Assembly (NCBI GenBank): GCA_947632255.1
Contig: CANROL010000031.1
Span: forward strand, 1-9,425
Direction of reading: 5' to 3'
Source of the DNA: an uncultured Bacilli bacterium
GTDB taxonomy: Bacteria > Bacillota_I > Bacilli_A > RF39 > UBA660
DNA length: 9,425 nt
Shown: positions 1-5,573 of the stretch, piece by piece
How positions within the stretch are numbered: position 1 is the first letter of the stretch
Layout of the letters: each line of letters opens with the position of its first letter
The notes under the pieces: model-generated
Seen by the model: only the letters and a program-made list of their open reading frames with translations
Told to the model about the DNA's origin: nothing
Database searches by the model: none
Position numbers and translations under genes: made by a program

Positions 1-5
1 TTCAT
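1..5 (-). CDS. 5' end of a divergent gene, cut by the window edge
   Basis: On the minus strand a GGAGG Shine-Dalgarno sequence (complement of 14-18) stands 8 nt before an ATG (complement of 3-5). This is the same arrangement as at the ffh start on the other strand. Only ATGAA of the reading frame is inside the window, so nothing can be said about the product. The gene would be divergently transcribed from ffh, with both promoters in the interval 6-161. The call rests only on RBS plus start codon. Confidence 0.5.
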
Positions 6-30
6 ATATCAAACCTCCATTCAATAAAAA

Positions 31-66
31 ACTTAACTATGCTTTTTTATCTAGACACAGTTAAGT
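31..66. repeat. perfect 8-bp inverted repeat, possible operator of the leftward gene
   Basis: ACTTAACT (31-38) and AGTTAAGT (59-66) are perfect inverted arms separated by 20 nt. Read on the minus strand, the arms overlay a weak promoter for the divergent gene: -35 TTAACT (complement of 59-64), a 17-nt spacer, and -10 CATAGT (complement of 36-41). That placement suits an operator for a dimeric repressor or activator. There is no T-run suited to a terminator. The repeat is seen directly; the operator role is inferred. Confidence 0.4.
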
Positions 67-130
67 GAAAAAGGTCTCTTAGTAATGTTAAATAAGAAAG
101 TTAGAAATAATTTTCTTTTTTTGTTAAGTA

Positions 131-139
131 TGATATAAT
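131..139 (+). promoter_or_regulatory. extended -10 promoter of ffh
   Basis: TGATATAAT is a consensus -10 (134-139) preceded by the TGN extension (131-133). The -35 position at 17 nt spacing (111-116, TTTTCT) is poor, as is common with extended -10 promoters. Transcription would start near 146, about three bases before the GGAGG ribosome binding site at 149-153, giving a leader of only about 16 nt. Confidence 0.6.
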
Positions 140-161
140 TTTGGTACTGGAGGATGATATT

Positions 162-1469
162 ATGTTTGAATATATGGGTGATAGAATAAGTAATGCTATA
201 AAAAATATTCGAGGTATGGGTAGAATTACTGAAGAAAATATAAGTGATGCAATGCGAGAGATTAGACTGGCTTTACTGGAAGCGGATGTTAATTATCAAG
301 TTGTTAAAGAGTTTGTTTCTAATGTTAAAGAAAAAGCTTTAGGATTAAATGTTGAAAAAAATATTAAACCAGATGAATTATTTATTAAATTAGTTAAAGA
401 TGAATTAGTTAATTTATTGGGTGAAGATTATGTTCCTTTAAAAATAAATAATGATACTACTATTTTAATGTTATGTGGCTTACAAGGAAGTGGGAAAACT
501 ACTACTGCTGGAAAACTTGCTAATTATGTTAGAAGTAAACATCATAAAAATCCTTTGTTGGTGGCATGTGATATATATCGTCCCGCGGCAATAGAACAAT
601 TAGAACAAATTGGTAAAAGTTTGAATGTGCCAGTTTTTACTAAAGGAAAAATAAATCCCGTAGAAATAATTAAAGAAGCTTTAGAATATGCTAAAAGTAA
701 TAATTTAGATTATATTATAATTGATACTGCAGGTCGTCTACAAATAGATGAAGATTTAATGAATGAATTAAAAGATATTGAAACTAATTTTAAAATAGAT
801 GAAACTATTTTAGTAATAGATGCAATGATGGGGCAAGATGCCATAAATGTTATAAATGGTTTTAATAATACTTTAAAATTAACGGGAACTATTTTAACTA
901 AACTTGATGGTAATACAAAAGGTGGGGTTGCTCTATCTGTTAGACATTTAACTAATATTCCTATTAAATTTGTTGGGGATTCTGAAAAAATGGATGGCTT
1001 AAGAGAATTTTATCCAGTTGCTATGGCGGAAAGAATCTTAGATATGGGGGATATTTTAGGTATTGCTTCGAAAGTAGAAAATATTATTAGTGAAGATGAA
1101 GCAAAAATAGAAATGCAAAAAATGAAAAAGGGGAATTATGATTTAGAAGATTTTTTAAATAATTTAAAACAAATTAAAAAGTTAGGACCTTTAGAAAATA
1201 TTTTAAAAATGTTACCAGGGGCTCGTAAAATGGGATTAAATAATATTAATATTGATCCTAAACAAATGGCTCATGTTGAAGCCATAGTTTTATCTATGAC
1301 ACCTTATGAAAGAAAACATCCTGATATATTAAAAGCTAGTCGCAAAGTAAGAATTGCTAAAGGAAGTGGAAGAAGCGTTGAAGAAGTAAATAGACTTCTT
1401 AATCAATTCTTGGAAATGAAAAAAATGATGAAACAATTTTCTAATGGAAATATGAAACTTCCTTTTTAA
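162..1469 (+). CDS. ffh: signal recognition particle GTPase Ffh (SRP54)
   Basis: Ffh is the protein subunit of the bacterial signal recognition particle. It binds 4.5S RNA and signal sequences on nascent chains and delivers ribosomes to the membrane receptor FtsY by GTP-dependent docking. The 435-residue product has the full NG+M architecture: a helical N domain (about 1-95), P-loop GLQGSGKTT (106-114), DTAGR (188-192), TKLDG (246-250), then a Met-rich M domain with the RNA-binding stretch SRKVRIAKGSG (393-403) and EEVNRLLNQF just after. Start choice: ATG 162 lies 8 nt after GGAGG (149-153); an in-frame TTG at 141 would add seven residues that are really promoter and RBS. The gene is not next to ylxM or rpsP here, unlike in many Bacillota; it stands alone with its own promoter. 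No convincing terminator follows it. Identity is certain. Confidence 0.98.
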   Translation: MFEYMGDRISNAIKNIRGMGRITEENISDAMREIRLALLEADVNYQVVKEFVSNVKEKALGLNVEKNIKPDELFIKLVKDELVNLLGEDYVPLKINNDTTILMLCGLQGSGKTTTAGKLANYVRSKHHKNPLLVACDIYRPAAIEQLEQIGKSLNVPVFTKGKINPVEIIKEALEYAKSNNLDYIIIDTAGRLQIDEDLMNELKDIETNFKIDETILVIDAMMGQDAINVINGFNNTLKLTGTILTKLDGNTKGGVALSVRHLTNIPIKFVGDSEKMDGLREFYPVAMAERILDMGDILGIASKVENIISEDEAKIEMQKMKKGNYDLEDFLNNLKQIKKLGPLENILKMLPGARKMGLNNINIDPKQMAHVEAIVLSMTPYERKHPDILKASRKVRIAKGSGRSVEEVNRLLNQFLEMKKMMKQFSNGNMKLPF

Positions 1470-1487
1470 ATATAGGTTATTACCTAA

Positions 1488-1514
1488 ACATAGATTCTAA
1501 ATAAACATAAAATA
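1488..1514 (+). promoter_or_regulatory. possible sporulation-sigma (sigK/sigE-like) promoter of the CotD-like gene
   Basis: CATAAAATA (1506-1514) fits the mother-cell -10 pattern CATANNNTA. An AC dinucleotide (1488-1489) sits 16 nt upstream, where the short sigma-K -35 element is expected. Transcription would start near 1520, just before the gene. No good sigma-A TATAAT is present in this gap. Both motifs are short and the DNA is AT-rich, so chance occurrence is a real possibility. Confidence 0.35.
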
Positions 1515-1542
1515 CACTAGAAAGGAAAAGTGATTTTTTATC

Positions 1543-1872
1543 TTGAAAATAAATAATAATCGAGATTGTGAATCTATGGGTGAAAATACATTTTATGGTG
1601 CTGATTATCAAATGGGGGATATGAGTGGTATGGGATGCTGTTCTAACATGGGTGTTATGCAAGATGCTATGCCTGGAGTAGTTTGTCCACCGGTATATGA
1701 ATGCCCAAGAGAAACAGTATGTCATCGCTATATATGTCATGAAGTACCACATATTCAACCATGTAATACAAGAATTATAAACCATCATATATATCGTCAT
1801 ACCTTTACACCAACATATTCTTGTTGTGAAGAAAATGAAGTTCAAAATGTTTATGAAAGAAGATGCTGCTAA
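1543..1872 (+). CDS. CotD-like Cys/His-rich small protein (putative spore coat)
   Basis: This 109-residue protein contains 12 Cys, 6 His and 8 Met. The N-terminal half is Met/Gly-rich (about 12-45). The C-terminal half has paired or spaced cysteines (48, 54, 60, 65, 74, 94-95, 108-109) around a His-rich core, HEVPHIQPCNTRIINHH (66-82) and RHTFTP (85-90). That core resembles the P-H-I-x-P ... N-H ... H-T pattern of CotD-family spore coat proteins as I remember them. In Bacillus, CotD is an inner coat protein that becomes cross-linked. No signal peptide or membrane segment is seen. The start is uncertain: TTG 1543 is 16 nt past the AGAAAGGA purine run (1519-1526), an unusually long spacing. The next in-frame ATG (1576) has no clear RBS and would remove 11 residues. 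The gene has a private terminator and a possible mother-cell promoter. A metal-binding or redox role is an alternative. Confidence 0.7.
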   Translation: MKINNNRDCESMGENTFYGADYQMGDMSGMGCCSNMGVMQDAMPGVVCPPVYECPRETVCHRYICHEVPHIQPCNTRIINHHIYRHTFTPTYSCCEENEVQNVYERRCC

Positions 1873-1896
1873 AAAGAAGATAATCTTCTTTTTTTT
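1871..1896 (+). terminator. Rho-independent terminator of the CotD-like gene
   Basis: AAAAAGAAG (1871-1879) pairs with CTTCTTTTT (1885-1893) around the loop ATAAT, and an eight-T run ends at 1896. The left arm begins inside the TAA stop codon (1870-1872). The GC content of the stem is low, but the A-tract/T-tract layout is classic. Confidence 0.75.
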
Positions 1897-1898
1897 CA

Positions 1899-1904
1899 TA
1901 TAAT
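1899..1904 (+). promoter_or_regulatory. -10 box of the DUF368 gene
   Basis: A perfect TATAAT lies directly after the preceding terminator and only 14 nt before the ATG at 1919. The 17-nt-spaced -35 position (1876-1881, GAAGAT) falls in the terminator stem and does not match consensus, so strength is doubtful. If used, the mRNA would start at about the GGTGAT ribosome binding site (1910-1915). Confidence 0.4.
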
Positions 1905-1918
1905 TTATTGGTGATTAT

Positions 1919-2695
1919 ATGAATTTAAAACTTATTTTAAAAGGTTTTATGGTGGGTATAGGTAAAATTATACCAGGTGTAAGTGGATCTTTACTAGCTA
2001 TGTCTTTAGGAATATATGAACCACTTATAAAAGCTATTACCGATTTTAAAAGTAATATTAAAGATAATTTTAAATTATTATTTAACTTTTGTTTAGGTTT
2101 TTTAATAGCTATAATCTTGTTTAGTAGGATTATTTTATTTTTTATAAATAATTATTATTATGAAACTATTTATTTATTTTTAGGATTAATATTAGGAACT
2201 TTAATTAATTTTATAAAGGGAATAAAATTTAAGAAAAATAAGATATATATATTTATAATATTATTTATATTAATGATGGTTTTAACTAATTTTAAAACGG
2301 GTAATAATTATATATTTAAAGGTAATATGATAGATTATATGTATATTATATTTTTAGGATTTATTGATGCTTTATCTTCTATAATACCGGGAATAAGTGG
2401 GACAGTTATCTATATGTTACTAGGGTGTTATCAATTTGTATTAAGTATTTTAAGTAAGCCTTTTTCTTTGATATTTATATTTTATTTTATAGGGTTATTA
2501 TTAGGAATAATTATTATATGTTATTTAATGAATTATTTATTTAAATATCGAAGAGAAGAAACATATATGGGAATATTAGCTTTAATGGTTGCTTCTTTAT
2601 TAATATTATTTTTAAATATAGTTAAATATTTTAATATAATAGGTTTGTTATTTTTATTAGGGGGATTATTAATAGGTTTAAAATTGAAAGATTAA
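1919..2695 (+). CDS. popT: DUF368 membrane protein, PopT-type polyprenyl-phosphate translocase
   Basis: DUF368 proteins (named PopT in work on cell-envelope lipid recycling) return undecaprenyl phosphate, the lipid carrier of peptidoglycan and teichoic acid synthesis, to the cytosolic leaflet. The 258-residue product shows the family's two-repeat signature: KGFMVGIGKIIPGVSG (8-23) followed by LGIYEPL, and in the second half ALSSIIPGISG (151-161) followed by LLGCYQFVL. Both PGxSG motifs are intact. Hydrophobic segments fill most of the chain, with about seven or eight membrane passes or re-entrant hairpins. There are only short charged loops (about 43-52, 104-109, 208-213). Start ATG 1919 follows GGTGAT (1910-1915). 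The gene is preceded by a terminator and followed by a new promoter, so it is probably monocistronic. Family assignment is firm; substrate is inferred from family. Confidence 0.85.
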   Translation: MNLKLILKGFMVGIGKIIPGVSGSLLAMSLGIYEPLIKAITDFKSNIKDNFKLLFNFCLGFLIAIILFSRIILFFINNYYYETIYLFLGLILGTLINFIKGIKFKKNKIYIFIILFILMMVLTNFKTGNNYIFKGNMIDYMYIIFLGFIDALSSIIPGISGTVIYMLLGCYQFVLSILSKPFSLIFIFYFIGLLLGIIIICYLMNYLFKYRREETYMGILALMVASLLILFLNIVKYFNIIGLLFLLGGLLIGLKLKD

Positions 2696-2697
2696 TA

Positions 2698-2726
2698 TTG
2701 TATTTAGTTAATTTTTTTAGTATAAT
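2698..2726 (+). promoter_or_regulatory. sigma-A promoter of the YjdF-like membrane protein gene
   Basis: TTGTAT (2698-2703), a 17-nt spacer and a perfect TATAAT (2721-2726). The predicted transcription start near 2733 immediately precedes AGAGG (2734-2738), so the leader would be only about 13 nt long. Confidence 0.6.
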
Positions 2727-2745
2727 TCTTTTTAGAGGTTTTAGA

Positions 2746-3486
2746 ATGAAGAAGTTAAAAAAAATAAAATTTAATCAATTTTTAAGATATTTTTTATCAA
2801 TTATTGTTTTAGGGGTAATGGTAAGACAAATAATGCTTAGAGAATGGTTTTTAGTTTTTGCCTGTTTTTATACTTTAGTTATGTTTTCACTACCTACTAT
2901 ATTTGATAAGAAGTTTAAAATTAAATTCCCTTTAGCTATTGAAATAACAATTTATTTATTTGTTTTTGCTGGGGAAATGATTGGGGAAATAGGCGAATAT
3001 TTTATTAATGTTGTTTGGTGGGATGATCTACTTCATTTTGTGGGAGGAGTACTACTTTTAGGTGTTGGCTTATTTTTAATGATGCGAACAGATAAAAAAG
3101 ATAAGAATTTAAAATTACCAATATTTTATCGTATTGCTTTTGCTTTTTGTTTTACCATGACTCTTTTAGTTTTGTGGGAATGTTTTGAATTTGGTTGTGA
3201 TTATTTTACGAAAAGTGATATGCAAAAAGATACTTTTATTACGGAAATTAGTAGTGTTGATTTAAATCCTAAGAAAGTTAATAAAGCTATTAAATTAAAT
3301 GTTACAAGTTTAGAAGTAAATGGGGAAGATTGGATGAGTAAATATGGGGGATATATGGATATTGGTTTATATGATACGATGTTTGATATTTTATGTGGTC
3401 TTGCTGGAGCAGTTGTCGCTTCAATATTTGGTTATATTCATCTAAAAAATGTGGAAAAAAAAGAAATAGCTATGAATGAAGCATAG
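2746..3486 (+). CDS. multi-pass membrane protein, YjdF/DUF2238-like
   Basis: The 246-residue integral membrane protein has about six hydrophobic segments: roughly 12-32, 35-51, 63-80, 95-113, 126-146 and 212-231. Conserved-looking polar residues sit near the membrane: GEMIGEIGEYF (76-86), WWDDLLHFVGG (91-101) and VLWECFEFGCDYF (142-154). This set of acidic, His and Trp positions recalls the YjdF/DUF2238 type of membrane protein common in Bacillota, for which no firm function is known to me. The loop 155-208 is polar and lies between the last two segments. Start ATG 2746 is 7 nt after AGAGG. An in-frame TTG at 2698 is the promoter -35 and is rejected as a start. The gene has its own promoter and terminator, hence is a single transcription unit. 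The TAG stop lies within the terminator stem. Confidence 0.65.
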   Translation: MKKLKKIKFNQFLRYFLSIIVLGVMVRQIMLREWFLVFACFYTLVMFSLPTIFDKKFKIKFPLAIEITIYLFVFAGEMIGEIGEYFINVVWWDDLLHFVGGVLLLGVGLFLMMRTDKKDKNLKLPIFYRIAFAFCFTMTLLVLWECFEFGCDYFTKSDMQKDTFITEISSVDLNPKKVNKAIKLNVTSLEVNGEDWMSKYGGYMDIGLYDTMFDILCGLAGAVVASIFGYIHLKNVEKKEIAMNEA

Positions 3487-3494
3487 CTATTTTT
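3464..3494 (+). terminator. Rho-independent terminator overlapping the end of the upstream CDS
   Basis: AAATAGCTATG (3464-3474) and CATAGCTATTT (3482-3492) form a perfect 11-bp stem with a 7-nt loop, and the T-run continues to 3494. The whole left arm and loop encode the last residues of the upstream membrane protein, and the TAG stop (3484-3486) is in the right arm. Confidence 0.85.
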
Positions 3495-3524
3495 GATTTT
3501 TAGCTTTTATTTTAAAGAAAAAGA

Positions 3525-3533
3525 TGTTATACT
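3525..3533 (+). promoter_or_regulatory. extended -10 promoter of the 3556-5236 unit
   Basis: TGT (3525-3527) directly precedes TATACT (3528-3533), one mismatch from the -10 consensus. The -35 region (3505-3510, TTTTAT) is weak. The predicted start near 3540 coincides with the AGGAGG ribosome binding site (3540-3545), so the leader is about 16 nt. Confidence 0.5.
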
Positions 3534-3555
3534 TTATTTAGGAGGAAAATTTAAA

Positions 3556-4059
3556 ATGAAGAAGAAAGAATTATATTTTTTAATAAGTAGTATTTGCTTA
3601 TTTATCGTGGGTGGATTAGTATATATATTTTGTGATAATTTAAAATTGGGTTTAGGTATTATTCTAGCTTTTATGTCTTTATTTAAGTTTATTAATTTAC
3701 TTAATATGGATAGTAAAGATAATGAAGATTTATTTGGAAGTATTTTAGCTATGTTAGCTTTTATTTCTTTATTTTATTTTGATTTAGTAACTAAAAATAT
3801 TATTTTAATTTTCTTAGTATGGTTAGGATTAAATAGTTTAGTTAAACTTAAAAAAGCTGATTATTATCATGATAAGAAAGATAAAATGTGGATATTTAAA
3901 ATATTTACTTTGTTTATTATATTAAGTTTAGGTTTAATTATTAGTTTAAATTTACAAACTAATGATGTTAATATTAAATTATTTTCTTTATTCTTTATGT
4001 TTTATAGTGCCATAGATGGAATAGAAGCACTTATGTTATATATTAAAGAGGATAAATAA
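3556..4059 (+). CDS. small integral membrane protein, possibly DUF308/HdeD-like
   Basis: The 167-residue protein is very hydrophobic, with about six membrane segments paired as hairpins: roughly 6-25, 31-49, 59-76, 80-97, 113-131 and 140-162. Short charged loops lie between pairs, notably KKADYYHDKKDK (99-110). The hairpin-triplet layout and the ending AIDGIEALMLYI (152-163) recall DUF308/HdeD-like proteins, but this is a weak resemblance and no catalytic motif is visible. Start ATG 3556 is 10 nt after AGGAGG (3540-3545). An in-frame TTG at 3493 lies in the preceding terminator and is rejected. The stop codon (4057-4059) directly abuts the ATG of the methyltransferase gene, so the two are cotranscribed and probably coupled. 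Confidence 0.65.
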   Translation: MKKKELYFLISSICLFIVGGLVYIFCDNLKLGLGIILAFMSLFKFINLLNMDSKDNEDLFGSILAMLAFISLFYFDLVTKNIILIFLVWLGLNSLVKLKKADYYHDKKDKMWIFKIFTLFIILSLGLIISLNLQTNDVNIKLFSLFFMFYSAIDGIEALMLYIKEDK

Positions 4060-4929
4060 ATGGTTGTTATAAATGATTTTAATGAATATCAAATAATAGA
4101 TATGGCCCATGGGGAAAAATTTGAAAAATGGAATAATATAAGTTTAGTAAGACCAGATCCCCAAATAATATGGCCAGAAGAAAAGATAAAAAATTGGAAT
4201 TATGATGCTATATATAAAAGAAGTAATACAGGAGGAGGAAACTGGCTTATTAAAAATAATATTCCTTCTTCATGGGTTATTAATTATCATGATTTAAAAT
4301 TTAATTTAAAATTAATGGGTTTTAAACATACGGGAATATTCCCCGAGCAAGCTTATAATTGGAATTATGTAAGAGAAGTAATTAGAAAAGCTAACAGACA
4401 GGTTAAAGTATTAAATTTATTTGCTTATACAGGGGCATTATCCATTGCTTGTTTAAAAGAAAATGCCGAAGTTGTTCATGTTGATTCTTCAAAAGGAATG
4501 ATTGATTGGGCGAAAGAAAATGTTAAAATAAATAATTTAGAAGATGGGAAAATACGTTTTTTAGTTGATGATGTACGTAAATTTGTTAAAAGAGAAATAA
4601 GAAGAGGCAATAAATATGACATTATAATTATGGATCCTCCTTCATTTGGGCGGGGAAATAAAAATGAAGTTTGGAATATTGAAAATGATTTAGCAGATTT
4701 AATTAAAGATACTAGCGAATTATTAAGTTCTAATCCTTTGTTATTTATTATTAATTCATATACGACGGGACTTAGTAAAACAGTATTAGAAAATCTTTTA
4801 TATTTATATGTTGATTCTAAATATAAAGGGATTGTTGCAAGTGATGAATTAGGACTACCTATGCAAAATAGTAATTTAATATTGCCATGTGGAATTTATG
4901 CAAGATGGGAAAAAGATAGTCTAAAATAA
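4060..4929 (+). CDS. class I SAM-dependent methyltransferase, RlmI-related (Methyltrans_SAM, COG1092 type)
   Basis: The 289-residue enzyme has a class I Rossmann core. The SAM-binding motif I is LNLFAYTG (118-125), the acidic residue after strand 2 is in VDSSKGM (141-147), VDDVRKF follows (169-175), and the substrate-base motif IV is DPPSFGRG (192-199). The N-terminal third (LVRPDPQIIW 29-38, GGGNW 58-62, MGFKHTGIFPEQ 86-97) matches the RlmI-like group, whose studied members methylate 23S rRNA. However, at the place where RlmI-type m5C enzymes carry a Cys nucleophile in an S-C-S motif, this protein has NSYTTGLS (232-239) with no Cys. It is therefore unlikely to be an m5C methyltransferase by the usual mechanism, and its target is unknown. 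Start ATG 4060 is 8 nt after GAGG (4048-4051) inside the preceding gene. No terminator separates it from spoVS. Confidence 0.85.
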   Translation: MVVINDFNEYQIIDMAHGEKFEKWNNISLVRPDPQIIWPEEKIKNWNYDAIYKRSNTGGGNWLIKNNIPSSWVINYHDLKFNLKLMGFKHTGIFPEQAYNWNYVREVIRKANRQVKVLNLFAYTGALSIACLKENAEVVHVDSSKGMIDWAKENVKINNLEDGKIRFLVDDVRKFVKREIRRGNKYDIIIMDPPSFGRGNKNEVWNIENDLADLIKDTSELLSSNPLLFIINSYTTGLSKTVLENLLYLYVDSKYKGIVASDELGLPMQNSNLILPCGIYARWEKDSLK

Positions 4930-4975
4930 AAAATATAACATATATTTAATTAGAAAGTTGAGGAAAATTAAATAT

Positions 4976-5236
4976 ATGGAAATATTAAAAGTATCTAGTA
5001 AATCTAATCCAAGTAAAGTAGCCGGAGCAGTGGCGAATATATTTAGAGAAAAAGGTAGTGTAGAAATTCAAACTATTGGAGCTGGAGCATTAAATCAAGC
5101 AATTAAAGGAATAGCAATTGCGCGAGGGTTTGTAGCACCTAGTGGGGATAATTTAGTTGTCATACCGGCTTTTAATGATGTTGTTATAAATGGTGAAGAT
5201 AAAACAGCGATGAAATTAATTGTTACTAAAAAGTAA
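4976..5236 (+). CDS. spoVS: stage V sporulation protein S (SpoVS)
   Basis: This 86-residue protein is the same length as Bacillus subtilis SpoVS and has its characteristic core: MEILKVSSKS (1-10), VAGAVANIFREKG (15-27), EIQTIGAGALNQAIK (30-44), IARGFVAPSG (48-57) and IPAFND (63-68). SpoVS is a small Alba-like-fold protein, thought to bind nucleic acid, that influences spore coat assembly and septation; homologues also occur in bacteria that do not sporulate. Start ATG 4976 follows GAGGA (4960-4964) at 11 nt, slightly long; a TTG at 4958 would precede the RBS and is rejected. It begins 46 nt after the methyltransferase gene with no terminator between. I find no clear sigma-A or sigma-H promoter in the gap, so read-through from 3525 is likely. 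A strong terminator follows. Confidence 0.97.
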   Translation: MEILKVSSKSNPSKVAGAVANIFREKGSVEIQTIGAGALNQAIKGIAIARGFVAPSGDNLVVIPAFNDVVINGEDKTAMKLIVTKK

Positions 5237-5264
5237 GTAAGCTTTAAAAAGTTTACTTTTTTTT
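5235..5264 (+). terminator. Rho-independent terminator after spoVS
   Basis: AAGTAAGC (5235-5242) pairs with GTTTACTT (5251-5258), with one G-T wobble and an 8-nt loop, and runs into a T-tract of eight (5257-5264). The stem starts within the TAA stop (5234-5236). Confidence 0.8.
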
Positions 5265-5285
5265 GACATTTTTTTACTTTGATAA

Positions 5286-5314
5286 TTGTCAGTCAAGGTA
5301 TTTTTTTATATAAT
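5286..5314 (+). promoter_or_regulatory. strong sigma-A promoter of the 5331-9277 operon
   Basis: TTGTCA (5286-5291, 5 of 6 matches), a 17-nt spacer and a perfect TATAAT (5309-5314). This is the best protein-gene promoter in the window. The expected transcription start is about 5320-5321, exactly where the GGTGAT ribosome binding site begins, leaving a leader of only about 10 nt before the ATG at 5331. Confidence 0.8.
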
Positions 5315-5330
5315 TAAAATGGTGATAGTT

Positions 5331-5573
5331 ATGAATAATAAAATAACTTTAATGGATGCAGAAGGTAATAAATATAAAGCAGAAATATTATTTACACATT
5401 TTGATTATTTTTATAGTAAAAATTATATTATTTATTTAATAGATGATGATTTATTAGCGTCTTCTTATGAAAAGGTTGATAATAAATTTATTATTAATAA
5501 TGATTTAACAACGGGGGAATATGATATGCTAGATAAAGAAATAGAACAAAGGTTAGGTGGAGCTTATGCTTAA
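5331..5573 (+). CDS. DUF1292 (YrzB-like) small protein
   Basis: The 80-residue soluble acidic protein has the DUF1292 pattern: an N-terminal strand pair ITLMDAEGNKYKAEILFTH (5-23), then YIIYLIDDDLLASSYE (32-47) with the typical ASSYE element, and a C-terminal helix DMLDKEIEQRL (65-75). Members are common in Bacillota, usually near housekeeping genes; their function is unknown. No signal peptide or membrane segment is present, so it is cytosolic. Start ATG 5331 follows GGTGAT (5321-5326); a TTG at 5286 is the promoter -35. Its last 8 nt overlap the next gene, so translation of the two is coupled, which suggests a shared role with the membrane-anchored lytic enzyme. Confidence 0.8.
   Translation: MNNKITLMDAEGNKYKAEILFTHFDYFYSKNYIIYLIDDDLLASSYEKVDNKFIINNDLTTGEYDMLDKEIEQRLGGAYA

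Noticed and set aside
103..123. AGAAA-TAAT-TTTCT hairpin followed by a T-run, terminator-like, upstream of ffh
   Set aside because: The 5-bp stem is nearly all A-T and no rightward transcript is known to enter from a gene that runs leftward; most likely AT-rich background in the ffh -35 region.
141..161. TTG start extending Ffh by seven residues
   Set aside because: The extra codons contain the GGAGG ribosome binding site; ATG 162 has ideal spacing and matches the Ffh N-terminus.
1480..1899. Long minus-strand open frame opposite the CotD-like gene
   Set aside because: It is antisense to a recognisable protein, lacks a good RBS, crosses the + strand terminator and has an implausible composition; it is a shadow.
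2691..2719. ATTAA...TTAAT plus a T-run after the DUF368 gene as a terminator
   Set aside because: The stem is 5 bp of A-T pairs only with a 12-nt loop; too weak to call.
3493..3555. TTG start extending the small membrane protein
   Set aside because: The segment carries the terminator tail, the extended -10 promoter and AGGAGG; ATG 3556 is the start.
4958..4975. TTG start extending SpoVS by six residues
   Set aside because: It would lie before the GAGGA ribosome binding site, and the family starts at MEILKVS.
5263..5286. TTGACA (5263-5268) with GATAAT (5281-5286) as a promoter
   Set aside because: The spacer is only 12 nt; the TTGTCA-N17-TATAAT promoter just downstream is far better.
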